From: Sphingomonas_B tabacisoli
GTDB lineage: Bacteria > Pseudomonadota > Alphaproteobacteria > Sphingomonadales > Sphingomonadaceae
Assembly: GCF_042678385.1 (NCBI RefSeq)
Contig: NZ_JBHUDY010000002.1
Span: forward strand, 525,575-589,574
Direction of reading: 5' to 3'
DNA length: 64,000 bases
The notes beneath the pieces were generated by a model. It saw only the letters and a list, made by a program, of their open reading frames with translations. It ran no database searches and was not told the origin of the DNA. A program made the translations under genes and the position numbers. How positions within the stretch are numbered: position 1 is the first letter of the stretch; each line of letters starts with the position of its first letter. Shown piece after piece: positions 16,348-25,962 of this stretch.

Positions 16348-17270
16348 TGGACCTGTCGCTTACCGACGACCAGCGGGCCATTCTCGATGCGCTCGACAGC
16401 ATGGCGCGGCCCCATGAAGCGGCGCCGCTGCACGAGGCCGGGTTCACGGCGACGAACTGCGCGCTCGAACGGGATTTGGAGCAGGGCGGCTTTCTCGATG
16501 TGGGCTTCGATCCGGACCTCGGCACCGTCACTGCCGCGCTGGTGGTGGAACGGCTTGCGCGCCTGCCCATAGCCGTCGAGGCTGGTGCGAGCGCTTTGGT
16601 GCGGCCGCTGCTTGGGAAAGCGTTCGCTCGCCCCATCTGTCTCGTAGAGGCTGGCAAACTCGAGCGCCCGGTGCGCTTCCTGCGCGAGGGAGCCCAGGTT
16701 GTGGTCGTTGGTGACGAAGTCACGAGCTTCGTCGCGTCCAGCAATAATTTCCGCGCTGAACCGGAGGCATTGTTCGCCTATCCGATGGCGACCTTGCTCG
16801 ATCTGCCCGCTACCAATTCCGTAGCGGCCCAGCCCGATGCCGTTCGCACCCGCTGGCGGGTTGCGCTTGCCGCCGAGACCGCGGGGCTGATGTTCGCCGC
16901 GCTGGCCAGCGTCGCCGCGCACACCAGCGAGCGGCAGCAATTCGGGCGGCCGCTCGCCACCTTCCAGGCGCTGCGTCACCGGCTCGCCGAGGCTCAGGTC
17001 CGCACCAATGGCGTTTACTGGCTGGCGATGAAGGCTGCGGCCACTATGGACCCCGCAGACGCAGGGATGGCCGCATTCCATGCGCAAGAGTCGGCGCGGG
17101 TGGTTGTCTATGACTTTCACCAATTCTTGGGGGCGATGGGCATGACGCTCGAGCACCCGCTGCACCTGTGGACCTATCGACTGAAGGCCCTGATCGGCGA
17201 ACTCGGCGGCCGCGGCGCCAACGCGCTCGCGGCGGCCGACGCGATCTGGGGGAATAGGGGGGAATTTTGA
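16347..17270 (+). CDS. Acyl-CoA dehydrogenase, partner (beta) subunit
   Basis: A 307-residue short acyl-CoA dehydrogenase-like chain. 'SERQQFGRPLATFQALRH' carries the FAD-contacting Arg, and 'GAMGMTLEHPLHLWTYRL' is the C-terminal region. The N-terminal domain is shortened, as in beta subunits of steroid-type alpha2beta2 dehydrogenases. It is overlapped by both neighbours: it starts in the stop of the alpha subunit, and its own stop (17268-17270) shares a base with the ATG of the GH106 gene. Its role is inferred from pairing; catalysis probably depends on the alpha chain. Confidence 0.85.
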   Translation: MDLSLTDDQRAILDALDSMARPHEAAPLHEAGFTATNCALERDLEQGGFLDVGFDPDLGTVTAALVVERLARLPIAVEAGASALVRPLLGKAFARPICLVEAGKLERPVRFLREGAQVVVVGDEVTSFVASSNNFRAEPEALFAYPMATLLDLPATNSVAAQPDAVRTRWRVALAAETAGLMFAALASVAAHTSERQQFGRPLATFQALRHRLAEAQVRTNGVYWLAMKAAATMDPADAGMAAFHAQESARVVVYDFHQFLGAMGMTLEHPLHLWTYRLKALIGELGGRGANALAAADAIWGNRGEF

Positions 17271-20200
17271 TGCGACCTGTTAAGCTGCTGCTGCCGTGGC
17301 TTGCAGCGACCATGCTCTCCTCGCCCGTCATGTCTGCCGATCCGCTTGCAGATGCGTTTCGCGATCCGCCCGCCTCGGCCCGGCCCCGCGTGTGGTGGCA
17401 TTGGATGAACGGCAACGTCACCAAGGACGGGATCGCCAAGGATCTCGCCTGGATGAAGCGCGTCGGCATTGGCGGCTTGCAGAATTTCGATGCGAACCTG
17501 CAAACGCCCAAGATCGTCGACCAGCGGCTCGTTTATATGACGCCCGAGTGGAAGGACGCGTTCCGTTTCGCCGCAGCCGAGGCCGACCGTCTTGGCCTCG
17601 AGTTCGCGATCGCATCCTCTCCGGGCTGGTCGGAAACCGGAGGCCCGTGGGTGAAACCGGCTGATGGCATGAAGAAGCTGGTGTGGAGCGAAGCGGTTGT
17701 CGAAGGCGGCCGAGCGTTCACCGGCAAGCTGCCCAACCTGCCGACGGCTACCGGCCCGTTTCAGAATATGGGGCCGGCGGACGCTATGGCGATGGCGCAA
17801 GCGAAGGCGCCGCCCCCGCCGACTGGCTCTGGTGAGGTCGCGGTCCTGGCCTTCCTGATCGAGGAGTCGACTGTCCCCAAAATAGAGTCAGCCAAGTCCG
17901 GAGCGGGCAAGAGCCTCGACATTGCAGCTCTTTCCGATTCTAACGCTGCAACCGCCGTTGAAGTGGAGCGGCGTGTAGGGAGCGAGCCGGGGTCGCTCGT
18001 CGTCAGCTTTGGCACACCCCAAACCATTCGCTCCGCAACAATCCTGATCCCCAATCCCGCGGCGTCCCTGCTCGGGCCGACCGAAGCACCGCGTCTGGAG
18101 GCAAGCGACGACGGCGCAAAATGGCGGAATGTGACCGCCCTGCCCACCATGGCAGTGCCGACTACGGCAAGCTTCGCCCCTGTCACTGCGCGCTACTTCC
18201 GCCTCGTCCTTGAGCCTGCGCCTCCATCTTCTCTAGAAAGCCGCGGCAGTGCGCCGGGCATCGACCAAGCCGATTTCCGCACCATGATCCGCAACGGCCT
18301 CTCCAGGACGGGGATCAAGGTTGCCGAGTTTGAGTTGTCGCACGACGCGAAGATCGACCGCTATGAGACCAAAGCGGCTTTCGAGCTCGTCCCCGATTAT
18401 TATTCGCTCAGCAATGGCATAGGAGAGGCGAAGGGCGTGGCTCCGGGGCGCGTCATCGATCTCACGAGCCGACTGCGCCCCGACGGCACGCTGGATTGGA
18501 CGCCGCCAAGAGGCCGCTGGCGCGTGCTCCGGCTGGGGTGGTCGCTAACCGGCAAGACCAACCACCCCGCACCGCAAGAGGCGACTGGGCTCGAGGTCGA
18601 CAAGTTCGATGGCCCGGCCGTGCGCCGCTATATGGAGCACTATCTCGGCATGTACCGTGAAGCCTCCGGCGGCCGCATCGGTGACAACGGCGTGCGCGCC
18701 TTTCTGACCGACAGCACGGAGGTCGGTGCGGCCAACTGGACGCCGCAATTGATCGAGCAGTTCAAGACCCTGCGGGGCTACGATCCGACGCCGTGGCTGC
18801 CAGCATTGACTGGTACGATCGTTGGCTCACGCGCGGAAAGCGACAAGTTCCTGTATGATTTTCGCCGGACGCTCGCTGATCTCCACGCCTCACAACATTA
18901 CGCCACCGTTGCGGCGGTGGCACATGAAAATGGCCTGAAGGTCTATGGCGAGGCGCTGGAGGACAAACGGCCGGTGATCGGCGACGACATGGCGATGCGG
19001 CGTTACGCCGATATCCCGATGGCGGCGATGTGGACCTATCCGCACGAGACGGAACCGCGGCTAACGCTCTTGGCTGACATGAAAGGAGCCGCTTCGGTTG
19101 CCCATATCTACGGCCAGAATCTCGTCGCAGCCGAGTCCCTGACGTCCGCGGCCTTTCCCTGGGCGCACGGGCCGGCGGACCTCAAGCACGTTATCGATCT
19201 CGAATTCGTTACCGGCGTAAATCGGCCTGTGATCCACACTTCGGTTCACCAGCCGGTCGACGACAAGAAGCCTGGCCTGTCGTTGTTCATTTTCGGCCAG
19301 TATTTCAACCGCCACGAGACTTGGGCCGAACTTGCGAGACCTTGGGTCGACTATATGGCCCGCAACTCGCTGCTGCTGCAACAAGGCCGCAACGTCGCCG
19401 ATGTCGGGTACTTCTACGGCGAGGAAGCGCCGCTGACCGGCCTCTACGGCGAACACGTCGTTGCCGATGCGCCCAAGGCTTACGCCTATGACTTCGTCAA
19501 CGCCGAAGCCTTGACAAGTGCGCTCCGCAACGACGGAGCCGAACTCGCGACGCCCGGCGGCGCCCGCTACCGCGCTTTGTATCTCGGCGGATCGTCGCGG
19601 CAGATGACGTTGCCCACCTTGCGCAAGATCGTGGCGCTGGTGGAAGGCGGGGCGACGGTGATCGGGCCCAAGCCCGTCGGCAACCCCAGCCTTGCCGGAG
19701 CGCCTGCCGAGTTCGCGGCGCTGACCGACCGGCTGTGGCCGGGCGGCAGGAGCGCTCGCGTCGGCAAGGGGCAGGTGATCGCGACCACCGACATCGAGGC
19801 CGCTCTGGCCGAGATCGGGCTGGCTCCCGACTTCCGCTACACGGGCGGTCAGGCGGACAGCGAAGTTCCTTTTCTTCACCGCAAGCTCGACGACGGCGAC
19901 AGCTATTTCCTGGTCAACCGCAAGGATCGGTCGGAGACGATCGAGGCCCACTTCCGTGTGACCGGAAAGGCGCCGGAACTCTGGCGTGCGGAGACGGGAA
20001 CGTCGGAACCGGTCAGCTACCGAACCGCAAATGGCGAGACGGTCGTGCCGCTGACGCTGGCGGCAGAGGAGTCCATTCACATCGTCTTCCGGCGCCCTGC
20101 GCAGGCGGACGCGATGGCAGTCAAGAAGGTCGCGCCGAGGGAAGTGGCCGCGCTTTCCGGACCGTGGAACGTCAGTTTCGAGGCCGGTCGCGGCGCGCCT

Positions 20201-20617
20201 GCTACGGCGACATTCGCCTCCCTGGCGCCTCTGGACCAGAATTCGGACTCGGGGATCAAATATTTCTCTGGCGTCGCGACCTATTCCAAGACCTTCGACG
20301 TGCCGAAGTCATGGAAGCCAAATCAGCCGCTGTGGCTCGATTTGGGCGAGGCGCGGGAAATCGCTGAAGTGACCGTCAACGGCAAGCCCGCCGGCTATGC
20401 CTGGCACGCACCCTATCGCGTGGACATCTCGTCCGCCGCCAAGCCCGGGCGCAACACACTGCAGGTCCGCGTCGCCAATCTCTGGGTCAACCGCTTGATC
20501 GGCGACCGCCAGCCGGGGGCGGAGAAGATTACCTGGACCGCGACGCCGCCCTACAAGGCCGATGCGCCGCTGCGGCGATCGGGACTCATCGGTCCGGTGA
20601 CGCTGCTTTCCCAGTAA
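17270..20617 (+). CDS. Secreted GH106 alpha-L-rhamnosidase
   Basis: An 1115-residue exported enzyme that removes terminal rhamnose from glycosides. A signal peptide spans about residues 1-23 ('MRPVKLLLPWLAATMLSS' then 'PVMSA'). The mature N-terminus 'FRDPPASARPRVWWHWMNG' and 'GIAKDLAWMKRVGIGGLQNF' is the hallmark of family GH106. A C-terminal jelly-roll-like domain contains 'EIAEVTVNGKPAGYAWHAPY'. Length fits the family. ATG at 17270 is preferred over TTG at 17267. It is translationally coupled to an acyl-CoA dehydrogenase gene, an unusual link between deglycosylation and beta-oxidation. Confidence 0.9.
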   Translation: MRPVKLLLPWLAATMLSSPVMSADPLADAFRDPPASARPRVWWHWMNGNVTKDGIAKDLAWMKRVGIGGLQNFDANLQTPKIVDQRLVYMTPEWKDAFRFAAAEADRLGLEFAIASSPGWSETGGPWVKPADGMKKLVWSEAVVEGGRAFTGKLPNLPTATGPFQNMGPADAMAMAQAKAPPPPTGSGEVAVLAFLIEESTVPKIESAKSGAGKSLDIAALSDSNAATAVEVERRVGSEPGSLVVSFGTPQTIRSATILIPNPAASLLGPTEAPRLEASDDGAKWRNVTALPTMAVPTTASFAPVTARYFRLVLEPAPPSSLESRGSAPGIDQADFRTMIRNGLSRTGIKVAEFELSHDAKIDRYETKAAFELVPDYYSLSNGIGEAKGVAPGRVIDLTSRLRPDGTLDWTPPRGRWRVLRLGWSLTGKTNHPAPQEATGLEVDKFDGPAVRRYMEHYLGMYREASGGRIGDNGVRAFLTDSTEVGAANWTPQLIEQFKTLRGYDPTPWLPALTGTIVGSRAESDKFLYDFRRTLADLHASQHYATVAAVAHENGLKVYGEALEDKRPVIGDDMAMRRYADIPMAAMWTYPHETEPRLTLLADMKGAASVAHIYGQNLVAAESLTSAAFPWAHGPADLKHVIDLEFVTGVNRPVIHTSVHQPVDDKKPGLSLFIFGQYFNRHETWAELARPWVDYMARNSLLLQQGRNVADVGYFYGEEAPLTGLYGEHVVADAPKAYAYDFVNAEALTSALRNDGAELATPGGARYRALYLGGSSRQMTLPTLRKIVALVEGGATVIGPKPVGNPSLAGAPAEFAALTDRLWPGGRSARVGKGQVIATTDIEAALAEIGLAPDFRYTGGQADSEVPFLHRKLDDGDSYFLVNRKDRSETIEAHFRVTGKAPELWRAETGTSEPVSYRTANGETVVPLTLAAEESIHIVFRRPAQADAMAVKKVAPREVAALSGPWNVSFEAGRGAPATATFASLAPLDQNSDSGIKYFSGVATYSKTFDVPKSWKPNQPLWLDLGEAREIAEVTVNGKPAGYAWHAPYRVDISSAAKPGRNTLQVRVANLWVNRLIGDRQPGAEKITWTATPPYKADAPLRRSGLIGPVTLLSQ

Positions 20618-20641
20618 AGGCGAGCGGAGACCGGCTCGGGA

Positions 20642-21913
20642 TCAGCCGGCCTCCAGGATGAGGTGCAGCTCGCTCAATCCGCGGATGATGTAGCTCGGAT
20701 CATAGTCGAAGCGCCGTTCACCGGCGGGGCCGTGTCGCGTCTCGTCGATCAGGATTGCTGCGGTGCGCGACAGCAGTTCCTGGAGCATGATCTGCACTTC
20801 GAAGCGGGCGAGCGGCGCGCCGATGCAAGTGTGCGGCCCGCGGCCGAAGGCGAGATGCTCGGCAAGCTTGGGACGCTCGAAGCGGAATTCCGCCGGGCAC
20901 TCCCAGCGTTCCGGATCGCGGTTGGCCGCGCCGAGCAGGATCACGACGCGTGCGCCGGCCGGGATCTCGACTCCGCCGACTGTGGTGGTCCGCCGCGCCA
21001 GCCGGAATGTCGCTTTGGTCGAACCTTCGAGCCGCAGCATTTCTTCGACGAATTCGCCGAGCAGCGCCGGCTCGGCGCGGACGCGGACTTGCAGATCGGG
21101 CGTTTCCGCGAGGAGCTTCAACGAATTGCCGAGCAGCTTGGCGCTGGTGTCCTGGCCCGCGGCGAACAGGAATGTCGCCAGCTTAACTAGCTCGATAAGC
21201 TCAGGCGTCGTCCCGTCAGCATAGGTAGAGGTCGCCAGCTCGGACATGATGTCGTCGCGCGGGCAATCGCGCCGTTCGGCGAGATATTGCGCGAAATATT
21301 GGCCCATGAAAATCAGCGAGCTGATGTCCTGGCCCTCGCCATCCTTTTGGATGTCGCCTGCGGTCGGGCCCTGCTCGATCACTTTCATGAACGTATCGCG
21401 GTCGGCTGGCGGCACGCCCAGCAAGTCTGCGATCACGAGCGTGACGTAGGGCACGCCGATCTCACGCACCGCCTCGCAACGGCCGTTCCCCACTGCCTGG
21501 GCCGCCATGCGGGCAGCCAGGTCCTGCATGAATTCCTTGTTGGCCTTAAGCCGGGAGGGCACGAACAGTCGGTTGAGGAAGGCGCGCGCCGCAGTGTGCC
21601 GCTGCCCGTCATACTGGACGACCAGGTCCGGCCCGGCGAGCTCGGCCCAGTGCGCGTCGACCTCCGCCGAGATGTCATCGCCTTTCGGCTCGAACGGCAG
21701 CCGGACGAGTGGGCCCGGCACCGTGATGGACGAGGAGAAATCGGCAGCGTTGCGCAGCACTTCGAGTGCTTCGTCATGGCCGGTGACAAAGTACAGACCG
21801 CGCGCCTCGTCAGGGTGGACCGGGGGCAGCGCCCGAATGTCCTCGAAGAACGCGTAAGGATTTAGCAGCACCGAACGGTCGGTGAAATAGTCGCGGGCAT
21901 GCTGCTCGGTCAT
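20642..21913 (-). CDS. Cytochrome P450
   Basis: A soluble bacterial P450 of 423 residues. The haem-binding loop 'FGRGPHTCIG' has Cys363 as thiolate ligand, the I-helix oxygen-activation motif is 'AAGQDTS' (251-257), and the K-helix ExxR is Glu291-Arg294. It should hydroxylate a hydrophobic substrate using electrons from a ferredoxin, perhaps the one at 27236. It is separated from the leftward block upstream by a broken MFS gene, so it may have its own promoter in 21914-22110. The CYP family cannot be assigned by eye. Confidence 0.9.
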   Translation of the reverse strand: MTEQHARDYFTDRSVLLNPYAFFEDIRALPPVHPDEARGLYFVTGHDEALEVLRNAADFSSSITVPGPLVRLPFEPKGDDISAEVDAHWAELAGPDLVVQYDGQRHTAARAFLNRLFVPSRLKANKEFMQDLAARMAAQAVGNGRCEAVREIGVPYVTLVIADLLGVPPADRDTFMKVIEQGPTAGDIQKDGEGQDISSLIFMGQYFAQYLAERRDCPRDDIMSELATSTYADGTTPELIELVKLATFLFAAGQDTSAKLLGNSLKLLAETPDLQVRVRAEPALLGEFVEEMLRLEGSTKATFRLARRTTTVGGVEIPAGARVVILLGAANRDPERWECPAEFRFERPKLAEHLAFGRGPHTCIGAPLARFEVQIMLQELLSRTAAILIDETRHGPAGERRFDYDPSYIIRGLSELHLILEAG

Positions 21914-21959
21914 GGTTGCGCTCCTTATAAGGGACTCCGCGCCTAATCCTTTATCGAAG

Positions 21960-22549
21960 CGGTCCGCTGGGCAAGGGCCGGATGAGGCAGGCTGAAGAGC
22001 GTGGCGCTACTCGCCAGCATCAGCCGACAGTAGCCCATAGGACGGGGTCATAGCCGCCGCTCTGATCGAACACCCGGCGGCTACGACCGGCGCCGGCATC
22101 CGTGCCGCGATCAGCACCAGGACGCCCAGTGGCGGAAGAACGAAGACGATGCCGCCGACGGTCGAAGTGGGAGGCCGCCGCACTGGTCCAAATGGCCGCC
22201 TAGACCGGGATCAGGCGCCATGACCAGCCACGGCAGATACCAGTTGGCCGCACCGCTGCTGGCGGTTCCGATTAGCGCGAGCGTTGCTGCGGACAGCAGG
22301 ACGCCCACGACTCCGAGCACGTGGCCCACGGCCAAACTCACTGGCACCGCCATGATGGCCTGAACCAAGGTGGCGATGGCCACGCCCGCGGTAATCTGAA
22401 AGCGCGTCCAGCCAAAGCTCTCGCTGACTGGCTGGATTGTAGGACCCAAGGCCATAGATATGGATGACGCTGGTGGCGTAGCCGAGCCCGGCGGCCGCCC
22501 GCAGCATGAAATGCCGCCGCCGCTCCTCGGCTCCGCCAGGCTGCTTCAT
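21960..22549 (-). pseudogene. Decayed MFS transporter
   Basis: Fragments of one MFS protein lie in different minus-strand frames. 22549 to ~22450 reads 'HFMLRAAAGLGYATSVIHIY'. A shift then gives 'LGPTIQPVSESFGWTRFQIT' and hydrophobic helices to about 22220, and a further shift gives 'GIVFVLPPLGVLVLIAARMP' around 22160-22100. The order matches the N-terminus and then a distant transmembrane part of a ~430-residue major facilitator, so frameshifts and a large internal deletion are likely. The gap 21914-22567 has no intact gene. A functional product is not expected. The left limit is approximate. Confidence 0.75.
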
Positions 22550-22567
22550 CGTGCGTCGGCCCGCGGC

Positions 22568-23947
22568 TTAGAAATCATACTCAAAGATTTGACCGTCGAA
22601 ATTCCCGCCCAGCGTATGCGTGGCGGCGGCCAGCTTGTCCGCCGCCACTCCGGCGAGGTGACCGTCGATGATGCGATTATAGTTGCTAATCATGCCTTCC
22701 TTTTCCTTGGAGAGGCGCATGAAGTCGAAGCCCTTGGCGTGCAGGCCTATCTGCTGAATCGGGATGTTCGAATAATCCTGCCGCGGGATCGTCGGAAATT
22801 GGTCGCTGTTGTAGGGCAGCACGGTCGGCTCCATCACCGGCGCGGGCTCCTCGCCCTTGGGGAAGTGGGTGAGCGACCAGATCTCGAACAGGCAGGTCTC
22901 CGGCCCGGTGGGACGGATGCGATAGGCGCTGGTGGAGGTGAAGAACGGCAGCAGGAAATAGTGGGGGAAGATGAACTCGACCGAATGAACCGGGTCACTG
23001 ACCGCCAGCGCGTTCAGGTCGGGCACGTCCTCGCCGCGCGCACGGAGCTGCTCGACGACCTGATGCTGTACTGCTCCAAACCAGTGCATCAACATCTGCT
23101 CTGGATCGTCGGGAAGGATGTCGGCGGGGATCTGGCGGGCGATCTCGACTTCCTTGGCATGCACCATGCCGGCCATGCCCTCGCTCATGAGCTCCAGATT
23201 GCGAACCTGTGCGTCGATATTCTGCTGCTTGGTCCAGTTCGGGTTGACCTGATCGCCGATTCCGCCGGTGTCGTGGCCGTACATGGTGTTATAGAGGCCG
23301 GGCACCGCGCGCTGGAGCTGCGGGTGAGTGCGCATGACGTGATAGCCTTCCATGAAGGCTTCCATCGCCGTCTTCCAGTTGGCCGGCAGTTCGGTGGCAA
23401 AGCACCATTCCGCGCGCTGCCCGCTATGATTGCGCTTCTCTAACCGGTCGAGCACCGGGCCGATGGTATCGCGCAGGGAAGGCGCATCGTCGTCCCAGTT
23501 GATGAATACGCAGCCGAGCGCTTCCTCGGTGCGACAGGCACGCAACGCCAGGTCGGCCGGATCGAGCTGGCGCTCGTCGAACAGGTGCCGGCCATAGACG
23601 AAAGTGTTCTTTCCTTCGCCGTTCCAGCGCCAGCCATGAAACGGGCAAATAAAGCCCTGGCTCTTGCAGTTGCCGTGCCCGCCAATCTCGGCGAGCGGGA
23701 CGCCGCGATGGCGGCAGGCATTGTGGAAAGCACGCACGCCGTCCTTGGTCCGCGTGACGATGACCGAGCGGCCGAGGTTCGAATATTCGATCCAGTCGCC
23801 GACATTCTCGATCTGCTCAAGCCGGCAGGCCATCTGCCACATATGCGGCCAGAGCTTCTCCACCTCGAGTTTATAGAACTCCTCGTCGTAATAGCGAGGG
23901 GTGGGGATGCGCTGGGGATCGGTGACCTTGAACGGAACCTCGGTCAT
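22568..23947 (-). CDS. Rieske non-haem iron oxygenase, alpha subunit
   Basis: A 459-residue ring-hydroxylating-type oxygenase. The Rieske cluster ligands are Cys78-X-His80 ('ACRHRGVPL') and Cys101-X2-His104 ('CPFHGW'). The mononuclear iron histidines are His203 and His208 in 'MEGYHVMRTHPQ', after 'ANWKTAMEAF'. All ligands are present. No beta subunit gene is nearby, so it may be an alpha3-type oxygenase (KshA/CntA-like organisation). It is the last intact gene before the pseudogene in the leftward block and follows the CoA transferase by 82 nt. Substrate unknown. Confidence 0.9.
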   Translation of the reverse strand: MTEVPFKVTDPQRIPTPRYYDEEFYKLEVEKLWPHMWQMACRLEQIENVGDWIEYSNLGRSVIVTRTKDGVRAFHNACRHRGVPLAEIGGHGNCKSQGFICPFHGWRWNGEGKNTFVYGRHLFDERQLDPADLALRACRTEEALGCVFINWDDDAPSLRDTIGPVLDRLEKRNHSGQRAEWCFATELPANWKTAMEAFMEGYHVMRTHPQLQRAVPGLYNTMYGHDTGGIGDQVNPNWTKQQNIDAQVRNLELMSEGMAGMVHAKEVEIARQIPADILPDDPEQMLMHWFGAVQHQVVEQLRARGEDVPDLNALAVSDPVHSVEFIFPHYFLLPFFTSTSAYRIRPTGPETCLFEIWSLTHFPKGEEPAPVMEPTVLPYNSDQFPTIPRQDYSNIPIQQIGLHAKGFDFMRLSKEKEGMISNYNRIIDGHLAGVAADKLAAATHTLGGNFDGQIFEYDF

Positions 23948-24029
23948 TGGGGCCTCTTGCTGAAATGCTTGATCGTGGAGCCTAGCCAGGGGAGGGGCGC
24001 GGGCAAGCGCTTCGCCGCGCTCGCCGGCT

Positions 24030-25193
24030 TCATCGCCGGCCCGATGCCCGGTCGAGTTCGGCGCGGACCTCGTCGCTCTGCTCGCCGATTCGCGGCGTCG
24101 GGCCGGCGACCTTACCCGGCGTGCGCGAGAACCAGGTCGGAACGCCCGGAAAGCGGATCGGGCCCTGGGCCGAATCCACGGTTTCGAAGAAGCCGGCCGC
24201 GATCAGATGCTCGTTCTCGAGCAACTCGTCCGGCGTGCGAAGCGGCGCGCAGGGGATATGCAATTCCTCAAGCAGCGCCAGCCACTCCGCGGTGGTCCGT
24301 GTCGCGAACAGCTCGGCCAGGCGGGTATAGACCCAGTCGATCTTCTGCGCGCGCTGAGCGAGCGTCGCCAGCTCCGGTCCGGCCCATTCGGGCTGGAGCG
24401 CTCCGACAAAAGCCGCCCAATGCTTGTCGTTGTAGATCAGCGCCGCAACATGGCCGTCCTTGGTCCGGTACGGCCGGCGGTTGGGCGAGACGACACGCGG
24501 GTATTTGGCGGGGCCTAACGGCGGAGTGAACAGCGCGGTGTTGGCGTGCTCGACCAGCATGAACGAGGCCAGCGTTTCGAACATCGGCACTTCGACTTCC
24601 TGGCCCTGACCGCTCCGCTCGCGCTCGAACAGCGCCGCGAGGGTCGCATATACCGCGGTCAGTCCGGCCACCTTGTCGGCGACGATAGTGCCCACGAACC
24701 CCGGCTCGCCGTTCAGCATTGCCTGTACGCCGGGCAAGCCGCATTCGGCCTGGATGGTGTCGTCATAGGCGGGCTTGTCGCGATCCGGTCCGCGACGGCC
24801 ATAGCCGTAGCAATTGACGTAGACGATGTCGGGCCTGATCCCCGAAACTGCCGCGTAGTCGAATCCCAGCCGCTGGATCGCCTTGGCGCGCATCGAGTGG
24901 ATGAAAACGTCGGCACCGTCGATTAGCCGAACCAGCGTGGCCTTGTCGCCGTCATCGCGCAGGTCGAGCGTGATGCTCCGCTTGCCGCGATTGACGTTGA
25001 CGAACACGCCGCCGAGATCGGGCGTCGGCCCTTGCGAGATGTAGCGGGTATCGTCGCCGCTCGGCGGTTCGACCTTGATCACGTCGGCGCCGAGATCGGC
25101 CATGATCTGCGTCGCATAGGGTCCGAAGACCATCGCCGTTAGGTCGACCACCCGAACGCCCGCAAGAGGCCCCTGAAACACGCGCTCGCTCAT
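24030..25193 (-). CDS. Class III (CaiB/BaiF) CoA transferase
   Basis: A 387-residue CoA transferase that would move CoA between carboxylic acids. The N-terminus 'GVRVVDLTAMVFGPYATQ' and 'LGADVIKVEPPSGD' (34-47) are typical. The catalytic aspartate matching Asp169 of formyl-CoA transferase is probably Asp173 in 'TIVADKVAG'. It lies 6 nt downstream of an SDR gene in the leftward block. CoA activation inside a P450/Rieske cluster suggests a carboxylated substrate such as a bile-acid- or terpenoid-acid-like compound. Confidence 0.9.
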   Translation of the reverse strand: MSERVFQGPLAGVRVVDLTAMVFGPYATQIMADLGADVIKVEPPSGDDTRYISQGPTPDLGGVFVNVNRGKRSITLDLRDDGDKATLVRLIDGADVFIHSMRAKAIQRLGFDYAAVSGIRPDIVYVNCYGYGRRGPDRDKPAYDDTIQAECGLPGVQAMLNGEPGFVGTIVADKVAGLTAVYATLAALFERERSGQGQEVEVPMFETLASFMLVEHANTALFTPPLGPAKYPRVVSPNRRPYRTKDGHVAALIYNDKHWAAFVGALQPEWAGPELATLAQRAQKIDWVYTRLAELFATRTTAEWLALLEELHIPCAPLRTPDELLENEHLIAAGFFETVDSAQGPIRFPGVPTWFSRTPGKVAGPTPRIGEQSDEVRAELDRASGRR

Positions 25194-25199
25194 CGCGCC

Positions 25200-25952
25200 T
25201 CAGTGCGAACCCATGTAGCGGCCGCCATTGGTCGAGATCACCTGACCGGTGATGTAGCTCGCCTCTTCGGACGCGAGATAGGCGGCGGCCGCGGCGATGT
25301 CCTCGGGCGTGCCGACGCGCTTCATCGGCAGGGTCCGGGCGAAAGTGTCGATATCGACCGGCGACGCGCGGAGCATCGGCGTGTCGACGAAGCCCGGCGG
25401 GATCATGTTGAAGGTCACGCCCGACGCGGCGAACTCCAGCGCCAGCGCCTTGGTCATGCCGACCAGCCCGCCCTTCGACGAGACATAGGCGCCCTGCATC
25501 GGCGACCCCGTCTGCACCGATGACGAGGTGATGTTGATCACTCTGCCCCATTTTGCCTCGATCATGTCGGGCAGGACATGGCGCGTGATCAGCCAGGGGC
25601 CGCGCAGGTTGATCCGGATGACCTTGTCGAACTCGTCGTCGCTCGTCTCGAGAAACCGGGTGAAGGGCGCGATGCCGGCATTGTTGACCAGAATCGCGAT
25701 GGGACCCAGTTCGGTGCGGGTCCGCGCCGCCGCCGCTTCGATCGCGGCCTTATCCGAACAATCGGCGGTGACTGCGATGGCCGTCCCTCCGGCGTCGCGG
25801 ATCAGCCGGGCGGTTTCCTCCGCGCCTTCGCCGTTGATGTCCCAGATCGCAATCCTGGCCGTGTCCTCGGCCAATCTCGAAGCGATGGCGCGGCCGATAC
25901 CCGATCCGGCGCCGGTGACGACCGCGACGCGGCCTTGAAGCGAGCGTGTCAT
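25200..25952 (-). CDS. SDR family NAD(P)-dependent alcohol dehydrogenase
   Basis: A classical short-chain dehydrogenase of 250 residues. It has TGAGSGIG at 13-20, NNAG at 90-93, the catalytic Ser in 'NITSSS' (140-145) and Tyr156-X3-Lys160 in 'AYVSSKGG'. It probably interconverts a hydroxyl and a ketone on the pathway substrate. The start at 25952 begins directly before the fold. It follows the P450 gene by 10 nt and precedes the CoA transferase by 6 nt, so it is co-transcribed. An FabG-like role is also possible. Confidence 0.9.
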   Translation of the reverse strand: MTRSLQGRVAVVTGAGSGIGRAIASRLAEDTARIAIWDINGEGAEETARLIRDAGGTAIAVTADCSDKAAIEAAAARTRTELGPIAILVNNAGIAPFTRFLETSDDEFDKVIRINLRGPWLITRHVLPDMIEAKWGRVINITSSSVQTGSPMQGAYVSSKGGLVGMTKALALEFAASGVTFNMIPPGFVDTPMLRASPVDIDTFARTLPMKRVGTPEDIAAAAAYLASEEASYITGQVISTNGGRYMGSH

Positions 25953-25962
25953 ACGCGGTTCC

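Noticed and set aside
20618..20641. CGAGC...GCTCG repeat between GH106 and P450 stops
   Set aside because: Five-base stem with no T-run; too weak to call a terminator.
21914..22567. Insertion sequence as cause of the broken MFS gene
   Set aside because: No transposase, terminal inverted repeats or target duplication seen; frameshift and deletion explain it.
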